25,289 bases of DNA from an uncultured Clostridia bacterium (lineage in GTDB: Bacteria > Bacillota > Clostridia > Christensenellales > Borkfalkiaceae). This document shows, piece by piece, positions 8,590-19,705 of the stretch. The stretch lies in NCBI GenBank assembly GCA_944376035.1, contig CALWBJ010000108.1:1-25289 (forward strand), written 5' to 3'. Position 1 is the stretch's first letter, and each line of letters begins with the position of its first letter. Below the pieces are notes generated by a model. The model saw only the letters and a program-made list of their open reading frames with translations. It did not search any database and was not told the origin of the DNA. Both the position numbers and the translations under genes were made by a program.

Positions 8590-11187
8590 ATGATTGAAAT
8601 TCGCGGTATAAGCAAGACGTACAGGGCAAAGAAAGGCGGGGAATGCAGAGCGCTTAAAAACGTTTCGGCGAAATTCGGCGATACGGGAATGTATTTTATA
8701 CTGGGAAAGAGCGGCAGCGGAAAAAGTACGCTGCTAAACGTATTGGGCGGACTCGATAAAGTCGACAGCGGCGAGATAATATATAACGGCAAGTCGTTTT
8801 CCGAATTTAAGCAAAGCGATTTTGAAAATTACCGAAACCGCGAAGTGGGGTTTATCTTTCAGGAATATAACCTCATAGAAGATTTCGACGTATACGCTAA
8901 TATAAGTATAGCATTGGAACTTCAACCCGAGCGGGATAAGACAAAGGATAAAGAGGCAATAGAACACGCGTTGCAGAGAGTGGAACTAACGGGCTACGGC
9001 AAGAGGCGAGTAGGGGAACTTTCGGGCGGACAAAAGCAGAGAGTAGCGATAGCAAGGGCGATAGTAAAGAATTCGTCGGTAATACTTGCAGACGAACCGA
9101 CGGGCAACCTTGACTCGGAGACGGGCGAAGACGTATTTAATCTGCTTAAAAGCATATCGAAAGAAAAACTTGTTATAGTGGTATCGCACGACAGGGAAAA
9201 CGCGGAAGAATTCGGGGACGGAATATTGTATATAAAAGACGGCGTGGCGGAAGAAAAGGATTTCACGGCTGTTACCGTAGAGCAGAAAACGGGCGAAGAA
9301 CAAAAAGAGGAAGGCATAAAGGCGGCGGGCGAAAAAGTCGATAATGCCTTTGGTGCCGAACGTAACGAGGGGGAAGAAAAGAGAAGTAAAAAGGCAAAAA
9401 TCAAGCTTCCGCTATCATATTCGTTTAAGATGGCGTTTAAAAACCTCGGTCAGAAGAAGTTTAAAACGTTGTTCACGGTGGTATCTACTTTTATACTATT
9501 GATATTCACCTGCGGAATGTACGTTTTTTACGATTTTAACAGTGAAAGAAATATCGCTTTAACAGCAAGTAATAATGAAATAACCCATCTGATTATTAAA
9601 GGGACCACGAATAAGGAGATACCTTATAATATCGGACATTTCAGTGTGAATGATATTTATGATTTCGGTTGTTACGCCTACATGGATAATTTCAGCAATA
9701 TAAAATATTCCGCGGGATTTAATGTTGTAGGTTTTGAAAGTTTTAGTGATTATAATTATAGTATTCCCTCTGAATCGTTAGCAGGGGAAAGCATTGTAAA
9801 TAGGTTTTTTGATGTTTCGGCATACATAATTGAAAGCGAAAAGGATATAACCGATTTAAACTTTACGTTGTACGAAAACAGCGTTAAACTTCCGGGCGGA
9901 GTATATGTATCGGACCTGATGGTAAAAAGTATGCTTAATAAAGGACTTGCTTTTGCTGACGGCACGACCGATTATAATAAGATGGGCGGAAAGGTTATTT
10001 CGAATGGAAATATGACTTTTATTATTTCCGGGGTTTTTAAGACGGGTTTTTCCGATTTGTTTTCAGACGAAATTTCATATAGTCATTCCGTTAAAATAAA
10101 TAAAGAATTAACTGCAATAGAAACAAATCGGTTGAACAAAATTGCCGGAGCAGTATTTATGGATAAATATACGTTTCTATCGGGTTATGTAAGCGATAAC
10201 ATCGACCCCGTCGATTTTAGCGGGAAGAAATTTTCTTTCAGCGTTACCGATGAAAACGGTGTAAATTATCCGATAGATTTTGTCAATACATATAGTCCGA
10301 ACGGTTTTTTAGATGATTTTATTCTCACGGCGGAGGGCATGATACCTTTTCCTGAAATGACGCTTGGAGAAAATGAAATACTTGTTTCGCCTGAACTTTA
10401 TAACGAGTTGTTTCCGGACGATAAAATAATTTGGAACGAGGAAAACCATCAGGAAAATGTCAAGATACCGAAAAATTTAGGAAAAACCTTAGATGTTTCC
10501 TTTAATCAACCGACCGTGAAAAAAGACTATCTCGGACTTGAAGGAATGGTAATAAAAGGAGTGGATTTTTCAATGCCGAAACAATTGAGGGTAATTACCT
10601 CTTTCAATATTGAAAGCCGACTTGACCCCGAATGGATTCTTTTACTCAATAATAACAATATATTACTTTATACAAAAGATTACAACGGTTTGGCAAAAAT
10701 GCTCAGAGGTTTAAGAACAGACTATTTGATGGGAGTAGATGACGATTTCATGTTTCCCATTTATTATTTCGAGCAGGTTGCATCACAAATTGCAAAAGTT
10801 TTTCTGGTCTTGCTTTTAATATCTCTTTTAACGTCTATGTTGTTGCTTATTAATTTAATATCGTTCGGGGTGGCGGCAAGGAGAAAGGAAATAGGTATAT
10901 TGAAGGCGCTGGGTACCGGCAACGCCGAACTTAAAAAAACATATATAATTCAAACCCTTTTAATAGGTGCTTTTTCTTTTATCTTGGGACTTTTCGGTAC
11001 TTATTGGTTTGTAGGATTTGCAAACAGTCAGATTGTGATGGGTGTAGATGGCCTTGTATGGTTTGTGATGACTCCGTTTACCTATCTTTTAATGGCGGCG
11101 CAGACATTTTTCATAATGCCGGTATTGGCGCTTATACCGCTACGCCGGATAACTGCTCTTAACCCCGTCGACGCGATAAAGAAATAG
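8590..11187 (+). CDS. Fused ABC exporter, ATPase plus FtsX/MacB-type permease
   Basis: An 865-residue single-chain ABC protein. The ATPase (about 1-225) has Walker [10 protein letters not shown] (39-47), the Q-loop FQEYNL, signature LSGGQKQR (from 144), Walker B ILADEP with catalytic Glu, and H-loop VVSHD. A charged Lys/Glu-rich linker (about 225-275) leads to one TM helix (about 288-313), a large extracytoplasmic region (about 315-735) and three C-terminal TM helices. The motif [13 protein letters not shown] between them is the FtsX-domain signature. This four-helix plan is that of MacB/FtsX-type (type VII) ABC proteins, which work as mechanotransmitters, antibiotic or peptide exporters, or lipoprotein handlers rather than classic importers. 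The ribosome binding site is AAGGAGAG at 8576-8583. The extracytoplasmic half looks more AT-rich than the ATPase half. No partner or two-component system is adjacent; the ECF-type sigma unit downstream may be functionally related, which is inference. Confidence 0.88.
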   Translation: MIEIRGISKTYRAKKGGECRALKNVSAKFGDTGMYFILGKSGSGKSTLLNVLGGLDKVDSGEIIYNGKSFSEFKQSDFENYRNREVGFIFQEYNLIEDFDVYANISIALELQPERDKTKDKEAIEHALQRVELTGYGKRRVGELSGGQKQRVAIARAIVKNSSVILADEPTGNLDSETGEDVFNLLKSISKEKLVIVVSHDRENAEEFGDGILYIKDGVAEEKDFTAVTVEQKTGEEQKEEGIKAAGEKVDNAFGAERNEGEEKRSKKAKIKLPLSYSFKMAFKNLGQKKFKTLFTVVSTFILLIFTCGMYVFYDFNSERNIALTASNNEITHLIIKGTTNKEIPYNIGHFSVNDIYDFGCYAYMDNFSNIKYSAGFNVVGFESFSDYNYSIPSESLAGESIVNRFFDVSAYIIESEKDITDLNFTLYENSVKLPGGVYVSDLMVKSMLNKGLAFADGTTDYNKMGGKVISNGNMTFIISGVFKTGFSDLFSDEISYSHSVKINKELTAIETNRLNKIAGAVFMDKYTFLSGYVSDNIDPVDFSGKKFSFSVTDENGVNYPIDFVNTYSPNGFLDDFILTAEGMIPFPEMTLGENEILVSPELYNELFPDDKIIWNEENHQENVKIPKNLGKTLDVSFNQPTVKKDYLGLEGMVIKGVDFSMPKQLRVITSFNIESRLDPEWILLLNNNNILLYTKDYNGLAKMLRGLRTDYLMGVDDDFMFPIYYFEQVASQIAKVFLVLLLISLLTSMLLLINLISFGVAARRKEIGILKALGTGNAELKKTYIIQTLLIGAFSFILGLFGTYWFVGFANSQIVMGVDGLVWFVMTPFTYLLMAAQTFFIMPVLALIPLRRITALNPVDAIKK

Positions 11188-11333
11188 TCGTAAGGAAATA
11201 TCCGTTACGTGAAGTCGGGAAAAGCGAGAAAATTACGAGAGAAAATATAAGTGAAAATCATAAGAGTAAATTATAAAAATAATATTATAAAGAAAAAATT
11301 ATAATGATTTTAATATTTTAATTAAGTTTATTT

Positions 11334-11369
11334 AAATTTTCGGCGGGAAAATATTTCCGCCGAAAATTT
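11334..11369 (+). terminator. Rho-independent terminator of the ABC exporter
   Basis: Arms 11334-11346 and 11357-11369 form a perfect 13-bp stem with a GC core (CGGCGG/CCGCCG) and A/T ends, loop of 10 bases, then a T-run. It ends transcription before the sigma-factor promoter. The preceding 11188-11333 is AT-rich and shows nothing else. Confidence 0.85.
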
Positions 11370-11412
11370 TTAATGTCAGATTTATAATTTTATAAAAAAA
11401 TCAAAAAAACTG

Positions 11413-11441
11413 TTGAAAGAAATAAAAATACCTATTATAAT
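11413..11441 (+). promoter_or_regulatory. Sigma-A promoter of the sigma factor operon
   Basis: TTGAAA (11413-11418), 17-base spacer, TATAAT (11436-11441). The expression start is expected near 11448, about 20 bases before the ATG. The boxes are of the housekeeping type; no ECF-type AAC-CGTC pair is visible, so autoregulation is not evident from sequence. Confidence 0.8.
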
Positions 11442-11468
11442 AAAACAAAAGATTATCGAGGAAAAAAG

Positions 11469-12023
11469 ATGACAGATGGTGAGCGCCGACAACTGAATAT
11501 ATATCTCGGCGCCATCAGGGACGGGGTTCCGGAAGCGCTTGATTCGCTTTATCTTCTGGTCGGAGGCAGAATGTTTGCGCTTGCAAGGTCTATCGGCAAA
11601 AACATTTCCGACGCGGAAGATATCGTTCAGGACAGTCTTGTGAGAATAGCATTAAAGATAAAAAGTTTTTCCAAAGACACCAACGGATACGCCTGGGTTA
11701 TGAAGATAACAAGAAACGTCGCCCTCGATTTTCTGAGAAAGAAAGGGGTGAGAGCAGAGGAAAATATAGACGATTTTTTCAATCTCGCCTGCGGCGATTA
11801 CGATGAAGATAAACGTGACGACGCCATACTTCTGGAACAGGCAATAAACAGGTTGGATTCTGACGAGAGAAAAGCCGTTTATTATACTTATTATATGGAT
11901 ATGACTGTCAGGGAAACGGCAAAAAGCATGGGTATAAGCAAGTCGGCGGCGGCAAGGTTAATCGGAAGAGCAGAGAACAGACTGAAAAGTTTTTTAGAAA
12001 ACGGGACAAAAGAGCGCGATTAA
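11469..12023 (+). CDS. ECF-like sigma-70 family RNA polymerase sigma factor
   Basis: A 184-residue two-domain sigma factor that would redirect RNA polymerase to a small regulon. Region 2 (about 22-92) includes DAEDIVQDSLVRIA and the -10 recognition helix area GYAWVMKITRNVALDFLRKK. Region 4 (about 130-180) carries a helix-turn-helix, VRETAKSMGISKSAAARLIGRAENRLKSFL. There is no region 1.1 or 3, as expected for the ECF group. The start follows CGAGGAAA at 11457-11464. A probable membrane-bound antagonist starts 12 bases after its stop, the standard arrangement for an ECF sigma and its anti-sigma, and a VWA lipoprotein follows. Exact ECF subgroup is not assignable by eye. Confidence 0.9.
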   Translation: MTDGERRQLNIYLGAIRDGVPEALDSLYLLVGGRMFALARSIGKNISDAEDIVQDSLVRIALKIKSFSKDTNGYAWVMKITRNVALDFLRKKGVRAEENIDDFFNLACGDYDEDKRDDAILLEQAINRLDSDERKAVYYTYYMDMTVRETAKSMGISKSAAARLIGRAENRLKSFLENGTKERD

Positions 12024-12035
12024 ACGTTTTAAAAT

Positions 12036-12698
12036 ATGAAAAGCATGAAAAAAGACGAAAAACTTCAAAAATCGTTCAGCGAATATTTCGACGGAGTGAA
12101 ACCGCCGGCGGTAGACACATCGGTCGCTAAACGAATAATATCCGAAAAGAAAAAAAAGAGCAGACTTATTAAAGTGCTTGTAAGTTTCGGCTCTGTTTTT
12201 GCGTGTCTTGTAATAATTGCTGTCGGCATAATGATTCACATAAACAATACAAAGATGATTTTTTACGAAGAAGGCGCGCTGCGCGTTGAAAGCGTGTTTT
12301 ATTCGGCAGTTAAAGAACAATGCGGTGCTGTTGCAGACCCACTTGAAAATCTGGAATATTCCGATAATGCGCATATAGATTACAGCATGTATTTTGAAAA
12401 CGACAGGCTTTGTTATATCCGTGCGGAAATCACCGTGCTTAACGAATACGGAAGGGAGGACGTAATTCTTTATGCCGAGGTTACGGACGGCAGACATACT
12501 TCGGAAAAATTTAAAAAATATTACGAACTTGAAAGTAAAGGCTCGCTCTCGGGTACGAATTATATATACAGCAAAGAATACGTCGGAGGGGAATGGGTGG
12601 CTTCTGCATATATGCTTACGGACAGCGTTAAAATATTTATAGACGCGCAGTCGCCGAACAGCAAGAGTCTGGAAAAATACCTTTATCTTTTCGCCTAA
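12036..12698 (+). CDS. One-TM protein, probable anti-sigma factor
   Basis: The 220-residue protein has a basic cytoplasmic N-terminus of about 40 residues (ending KKKKSR), one TM helix (about 46-66, VLVSFGSVFACLVIIAVGIM) and an extracytoplasmic C-terminal domain of about 150 residues. Position directly after an ECF sigma gene and this topology suggest that the N-terminus holds the sigma factor at the membrane and the outer domain senses a signal. No zinc-binding His/Cys motif of the ZAS type is visible, so it is not a classical zinc anti-sigma. There is no recognisable ribosome binding site before 12036; translation may be coupled to the sigma gene 12 bases upstream, and M4 at 12045 is an alternative start. 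The family is unrecognised; the role is inferred from context. Confidence 0.6.
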   Translation: MKSMKKDEKLQKSFSEYFDGVKPPAVDTSVAKRIISEKKKKSRLIKVLVSFGSVFACLVIIAVGIMIHINNTKMIFYEEGALRVESVFYSAVKEQCGAVADPLENLEYSDNAHIDYSMYFENDRLCYIRAEITVLNEYGREDVILYAEVTDGRHTSEKFKKYYELESKGSLSGTNYIYSKEYVGGEWVASAYMLTDSVKIFIDAQSPNSKSLEKYLYLFA

Positions 12699-12789
12699 AA
12701 TAATTTTTTCAAAAATTTTTTGTTTTTGCGGGACAAAACATTTTTTTGAAACGTTGTATAGGTGAAAACGGAAAAAGGAGATTAAAAAA

Positions 12790-14283
12790 ATGAAAAAATC
12801 CGTATTGACAGTTGTTTTGTTTATGGTATGTTTGATGGCTTTTTCTGCCTGCGGCAGCGGAAGCAGTTATTGGGGAGAGGGGCAGATATCCGAGGCTTTT
12901 GACGACAACTATACCTATCAGGAAATAGTGGAAATGCCATTTTATGACGTTTCCGAAACACCGTCGTCGTACTTTTCGCTCGACCGCAATACGGCGGCTT
13001 ACTCATTGGTAAGGCGCCAGATTACCGACGGCAGAAAAGTCAACGAAGACTCCGTACGCATAGAAGAAATGATAAATTATTTTGATTACGGTTATCCCGC
13101 ACCCGCCGACGGAGAGGATATGAAACTTTCGGCGTACATGACAGACTGTCCCTGGAACGCGGAAAACAAACTCATGGTTATCGGAGTTAAGACAAAAGAG
13201 GCGGATTTATCCGCGCTTGACAGCAACTACGTTTTCCTTGTGGACGTTTCAGGTTCAATGTCCGGGAGCGACAGATTGGGACTTGTCAAAACGGGGCTTA
13301 AAGAACTTGTTAAAAATCTCGGTGAAAACGACAGGGTTTCTATCGTTACTTATGCAAACGGAGTCGACGTTGTACTTGAAAGCACTCCCGCTGACCTAAT
13401 AGGTAAATTAAGTATAATAAACGCCGTCGACTCGTTAAACGCTCGCGGCTCCACGAACGGCAGCGGCGGACTGGAACTGGCTTACGAAATAGCCGAACAG
13501 AATAAAGAAGGGAAGAACAGCCGCGTAATTATTATGAGCGACGGAGATTTTAACGTAGGTATAACGGGCACGGGAACCATGACGGAATTTATTCAGGATA
13601 AGGCTGAGAGCGGCGTATATCTATCTGTGCTCGGTTTCGGAATGGGAAATACCCGCGACGACATGCTGGAAACTCTGGCGAGAAACGGCAACGGCAACTA
13701 CGCTTACATCGATAACGAGACGGAAGCGGTCAAGGTGCTTTCGGAAGAACTCGGCGGAACGCTGTTCACGGTGGCAAAGGACGCAAAAGCGGGCGTAACC
13801 TTTACTTCCGCGGTTGAAAAATACAGGCTTATCGGATACGATACAAAATATATAACCGAAGAAGATTTTGAAAACCCCGAAAAGGATACGGGCGAAATAG
13901 GCAGTAATCTGTGCGTAACGGCTATGTATGAAATTAAACTTTCAGATAGCGACAGTTCTGAAAAACTTGCGTCGGCAACGGTAAAGTATAAGGCTGTTTC
14001 CGAGGACGAAACGGAAAAGACGGTGTCGGTAGATATTATGGCAGACGCTTCGGGCGGCGACCAGATAGAATTTGCGGCTTGCGTTGCGGAATTCGGGTTG
14101 GTGCTCAGAAATTCCGAATATAAAGGTACGGCTTCTTTTGAAAACGTGATTTCCCGCTTGGAGGATCTTAAACAATATACCGAAAGCGACCTATATAAAA
14201 CCGAATTTACGGAGTTGGTACAAAAGGCAAAAACTCTTTACGAAAGATTAAGCGATACCGAAAAAAGTGATATATCAGAATGA
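12790..14283 (+). CDS. YfbK-like von Willebrand factor A domain lipoprotein
   Basis: A 497-residue exported protein with a signal peptide ending in lipobox FSAC (C21 lipidated). The segment VRIEEMINYFDYGYPAP before the VWA domain is characteristic of the YfbK/YfbK-like family. The VWA domain (about 145-325) has a complete MIDAS start DVSGSMS (D152, S154, S156), the Thr-containing loop RGSTNGSGG and MSDGDFNVG, so metal-dependent ligand binding is expected. The C-terminal part (about 325-490) resembles the DUF3520-like region usual in these proteins, including YRLIGYDTKYI. The ribosome binding site is AAAAAGGAG at 12772-12780. It is third in the operon with the sigma factor and TM protein, so it may be the sensor partner or an effector at the cell surface. 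VWA lipoprotein is firm; its role is inference. Confidence 0.88.
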   Translation: MKKSVLTVVLFMVCLMAFSACGSGSSYWGEGQISEAFDDNYTYQEIVEMPFYDVSETPSSYFSLDRNTAAYSLVRRQITDGRKVNEDSVRIEEMINYFDYGYPAPADGEDMKLSAYMTDCPWNAENKLMVIGVKTKEADLSALDSNYVFLVDVSGSMSGSDRLGLVKTGLKELVKNLGENDRVSIVTYANGVDVVLESTPADLIGKLSIINAVDSLNARGSTNGSGGLELAYEIAEQNKEGKNSRVIIMSDGDFNVGITGTGTMTEFIQDKAESGVYLSVLGFGMGNTRDDMLETLARNGNGNYAYIDNETEAVKVLSEELGGTLFTVAKDAKAGVTFTSAVEKYRLIGYDTKYITEEDFENPEKDTGEIGSNLCVTAMYEIKLSDSDSSEKLASATVKYKAVSEDETEKTVSVDIMADASGGDQIEFAACVAEFGLVLRNSEYKGTASFENVISRLEDLKQYTESDLYKTEFTELVQKAKTLYERLSDTEKSDISE

Positions 14284-14395
14284 GCGTGTTTAAATAATAC
14301 TTCCACGAAAATGAAATAATAAGTTATAATATAAAATTAAAACGCTATACAATAAATTAAATATAAAATAAAATATCAGATATATAAAAAACTCA

Positions 14396-14427
14396 CGCGG
14401 CGCGGAAAATTTCATTTCCGCGCCGCG
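14396..14427 (+). terminator. Terminator of the sigma/VWA operon
   Basis: A perfect 13-bp stem, arms 14396-14408 and 14415-14427 (CGCGGCGCGGAAA and its complement), with a 6-base loop, followed by CTTTTATTT. It lies about 110 bases past the VWA stop. Confidence 0.85.
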
Positions 14428-14471
14428 CTTTTATTTGCAATAAATTTATAAGAAATAATATTGTTTAATAT

Positions 14472-14494
14472 AAAGCCGCTTTTCAGGCGGCTTT
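14472..14494. terminator. Bidirectional terminator between convergent genes
   Basis: Arms AAAGCCGC (14472-14479) and GCGGCTTT (14487-14494) with a 7-base loop. T-runs occur on the plus side (TTTTTT to 14497) and on the minus side (A-run at 14468-14474), so it can serve both the plus-strand operon and the minus-strand SLOG gene that ends at 14511. Confidence 0.8.
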
Positions 14495-14510
14495 TTTAAT
14501 TTATGCGTTT

Positions 14511-15017
14511 TTAAAAATCTTGAAGATTTATAATATAAAACGGTTTTTTCTTTTTTTGTGTAAATTTGAAAGTATTATAAGTACCTCCCTGTTTTTCTCC
14601 GTTCCACACCACAATAGCGTAATAAGAGTGGTTTACCATATATTCATTTCGTTTCTGCATGCAAAATCTTGTATATTTTTCGCTTATTACGTTTACTGCA
14701 TTTGCCGAATTTATTATCTTTTTGTATCTGCTTTTATCTTCCGCGCGCCATTTCAGAGTCTGATTAGGGCAGGGAACAGCAATTTCAAGTATAATGTCGG
14801 GATAGGTAGAATCCCTCAGGTCAATTACGATTTCCGCAAAATCCATATCTGCGCCCAATGCGCCGCCGGAAATAAAGTGTGTGAAACCGTCTGAAATCAG
14901 TTCGGTGATTTTTTGGCGGAGAGCGGTAAGATAGGCTTTATGTTGCTGGCAGTCTTTGTCCTCGTAATTCCACAAAAAACCCTTGGGACGATGTCCCGTA
15001 AGACAACATATTTTCAT
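14511..15017 (-). CDS. SLOG superfamily protein (DUF1273/YpsA-like)
   Basis: A 168-residue Rossmann-like protein that starts MKICCLTGHRPKG. TGHRP near the start and SGGALGADMDFAE at about 52-64 are typical of DUF1273/SLOG proteins, which are thought to bind nucleotides or nucleotide-derived ligands. A longer reading with 17 more residues from 15068 is possible, but 15017 is preceded by a near-perfect ribosome binding site (AAGGAGGTT, minus strand, over 15021-15029), and the extra stretch lies across that site. A consensus promoter lies upstream. It is transcribed away from three small XRE-type regulator genes and its promoter overlaps repeats in the shared spacer, so one of those proteins may repress it (inference). 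YpsA-like proteins have been linked to cell division in some Firmicutes, but no role can be assigned here. Confidence 0.82.
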   Translation of the reverse strand: MKICCLTGHRPKGFLWNYEDKDCQQHKAYLTALRQKITELISDGFTHFISGGALGADMDFAEIVIDLRDSTYPDIILEIAVPCPNQTLKWRAEDKSRYKKIINSANAVNVISEKYTRFCMQKRNEYMVNHSYYAIVVWNGEKQGGTYNTFKFTQKKKKPFYIINLQDF

Positions 15018-15035
15018 ACAAACCTCCTTATATAC

Positions 15036-15115
15036 GTTGTAACAATAATAATATTTACATTGTAGCATGAATAAAAACTTGTGTCAACAATAATAAAATA
15101 TTAGTGTAAACAAGT
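15036..15115. promoter_or_regulatory. Candidate operator repeats in the SLOG/XRE divergent spacer
   Basis: Two direct copies of AACAATAATAA occur at 15041-15051 and 15086-15096, exactly 45 bases apart. Each copy is preceded by a TTGT half (TTGTAACAAT in the first, TTGTGTCAAC in the second). The second copy sits in a 37-base element with inverted ends CTTGT (15079-15083) and ACAAG (15111-15115). They overlap the -35 and flank the -10 box of the minus-strand promoter. Binding by the neighbouring XRE proteins is an inference. Confidence 0.4.
15059..15087 (-). promoter_or_regulatory. Sigma-A promoter of the SLOG gene
   Basis: On the minus strand: TTGACA (15087-15082), 17-base spacer, TACAAT (15064-15059). 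The transcript would start near 15052, giving a leader of about 35 bases with the ribosome binding site at its end. Confidence 0.82.
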
Positions 15116-15132
15116 GCATGGGGAGATTATTT

Positions 15133-15444
15133 ATGACTGTTCAGGACAGAATATTAGAATTGTTGAAAAAGCGCGGTTGGACAAAATACAGGTTGGCAAA
15201 GGAAGCGGGATTTTATCCTACAACCGTATACGATTGGTTTAATGAAAAACATTATACTCCCGACAGGAATTCAATCGAGAGCATTTGTCTCGCTTTGGGA
15301 ATATCTCAGGCGGAATTTTACAGCGGAGTAGAAGAAATGAATTTAGATTCCGAACAGACGGTGCTTTTAGAATTGTTTTCCAAAGTGCCGCCCGAAAAAA
15401 GACAAATAGTATTCGATTTACTTCGTACTTTATCGGAGAAATAA
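15133..15444 (+). CDS. XRE-family transcriptional regulator with C-terminal extension
   Basis: A 103-residue Cro/CI-type DNA-binding protein. The helix-turn-helix covers about 4-60 (RILELLKKRGWTKYRLAKEA, then FYPTTVYDWF as recognition helix). About 40 residues follow, rich in Glu and Leu (LLELFSKVPPEKRQIVFDLL), probably for dimerisation. The start at 15133 is preferred over the in-frame ATG at 15118 because GGGGAG (15120-15125) lies at the right distance before it. It is divergent from the SLOG gene and the first of three consecutive regulators. Autoregulation and control of the SLOG promoter through the spacer repeats is likely for this arrangement but unproven. Confidence 0.82.
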   Translation: MTVQDRILELLKKRGWTKYRLAKEAGFYPTTVYDWFNEKHYTPDRNSIESICLALGISQAEFYSGVEEMNLDSEQTVLLELFSKVPPEKRQIVFDLLRTLSEK

Positions 15445-15446
15445 AA

Positions 15447-15680
15447 ATGAAAATGATAGACGCCGTTGTTACAAGATTGAGAAATATTATGTCGGAGAGA
15501 AAAATAACACCTTACTATTTTTCCAAAGAGGGTGGAATTGCAAAATCAACGGTTTATCAAGTTTTTAACGGAAAACAGCAAAAGATTATGCTGGATTTAT
15601 TGTATCAGTTTACGTCTACATTAGGGATAACATTAAAAGAATTTTTCGATGACCCGATTTTCAACGAGGTTACCGATTAA
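15447..15680 (+). CDS. Small XRE-type helix-turn-helix protein, copy 1
   Basis: A 77-residue protein that is almost entirely one helix-turn-helix domain: YYFSKEGGIAKSTVYQVFNG forms the core, ending in TLGITLKEFFDDPIFNEVTD. The start at 15447 lies 2 bases after the previous stop, with CGGAG at 15434-15438 as ribosome binding site, so it is translated from the same message. An upstream extension of this frame exists but overlaps the preceding gene and is not needed. It has no effector domain, so it may act as a monomeric or dimeric repressor or modulate its paralogue. It is about half identical to the next gene and identical over the last 21 residues. Confidence 0.78.
   Translation: MKMIDAVVTRLRNIMSERKITPYYFSKEGGIAKSTVYQVFNGKQQKIMLDLLYQFTSTLGITLKEFFDDPIFNEVTD
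15624..15664 (+). repeat. 41-nt direct repeat, first copy (in XRE copy 1)
   Basis: Identical at every base to 15917-15957. It encodes the C-terminal GITLKEFFDDPIFN segment of the first paralogue. Immediately outside the repeat synonymous differences resume (AACGAGGTTACC against AATGAAGTTACG). Confidence 0.9.
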
Positions 15681-15739
15681 GCAAAATCAGGAAATTATAA
15701 ATGAACTTTTTGTTTTAATATTCATAATAGGGGAAAAAT

Positions 15740-15973
15740 ATGAAACTTAATGAAGCGGTAGGGGAAAGACTGAAAAGTTTGTTAGAAGAAAAACATTGGA
15801 AAAATTATTCTTTACAAAAGGAAGGCGGAATTCCACGTTCAACGGTCGGTTTGATTGTCGAAGCAAAGAGAAAAACCGTAAAATTAGAAACGCTTTATCA
15901 GATAACCTCTACGCTTGGGATAACATTAAAAGAATTTTTCGATGACCCGATTTTCAATGAAGTTACGGATTAA
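15740..15973 (+). CDS. Small XRE-type helix-turn-helix protein, copy 2
   Basis: A 77-residue paralogue of the preceding gene with the same length, the same core (KEGGIPRSTVGLIVEAK) and the same last 21 residues. The recognition helix differs (STVGLIVEAKRK against STVYQVFNGKQQ), so the two probably bind different DNA sequences. It starts 59 bases after copy 1 with AGGGGAAA at 15729-15736. A tandem duplication followed by conversion of the 3' end explains the pattern. A bidirectional hairpin downstream ends the unit. Confidence 0.78.
   Translation: MKLNEAVGERLKSLLEEKHWKNYSLQKEGGIPRSTVGLIVEAKRKTVKLETLYQITSTLGITLKEFFDDPIFNEVTD
15917..15957 (+). repeat. 41-nt direct repeat, second copy (in XRE copy 2)
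   Basis: Second copy of the 41-nt identical stretch, 293 bases downstream of the first. Identity at synonymous sites points to recent gene conversion or a recent duplication boundary. Confidence 0.9.
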
Positions 15974-16085
15974 AATATTTCGTAAAATTTAACTTGGGTA
16001 TTTTGCGTTATTTTTTATACAATTAAAAAATTTTGATATAAAGATTTATTGTAAAACAAAATGTTAGAAAATTTATATTAATATA

Positions 16086-16121
16086 AATCCGCCGCGTCAG
16101 GTTATCCTGACGCGGCGGATT
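16086..16121. terminator. Bidirectional terminator between XRE unit and nifJ
   Basis: A perfect 16-bp stem, arms AATCCGCCGCGTCAGG (16086-16101) and 16106-16121, with the tetraloop TTAT. Flanks are AT-rich on both sides. It separates converging transcripts. A smaller hairpin AGGATT-TTTT-AATCCT (16131-16146) lies between it and the nifJ stop. Confidence 0.85.
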
Positions 16122-16168
16122 AAGTTTAACAGGATTTTTTAATCCTGAAAGGTTTTTAAGCGCTACGC

Positions 16169-19699
<3,531 letters not shown>

Positions 19700-19705
19700 T
19701 TATAG

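Noticed and set aside
15018..15068. A 17-residue N-terminal extension of the SLOG protein
   Set aside because: The extension would cover the excellent ribosome binding site and lie over the promoter -10 region; MKICCLTGHRP at 15017 is the typical family start.
15285..15446. An upstream extension of the second XRE gene
   Set aside because: It overlaps the first XRE gene in another frame; the start at 15447 has a ribosome binding site and gives the same length (77 residues) as the paralogue.
15118..15973. A toxin-antitoxin system based on the small regulators
   Set aside because: None of the neighbouring proteins resembles a known toxin, and all three small proteins look like plain helix-turn-helix regulators.
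7556..16121. Long GC-rich inverted repeats as mobile-element ends or REP-like repeats
   Set aside because: The hairpins at 7556, 8379, 14396 and 16086 differ in sequence, sit right after stop codons and have no transposase or target duplication near them; they are better read as terminators.
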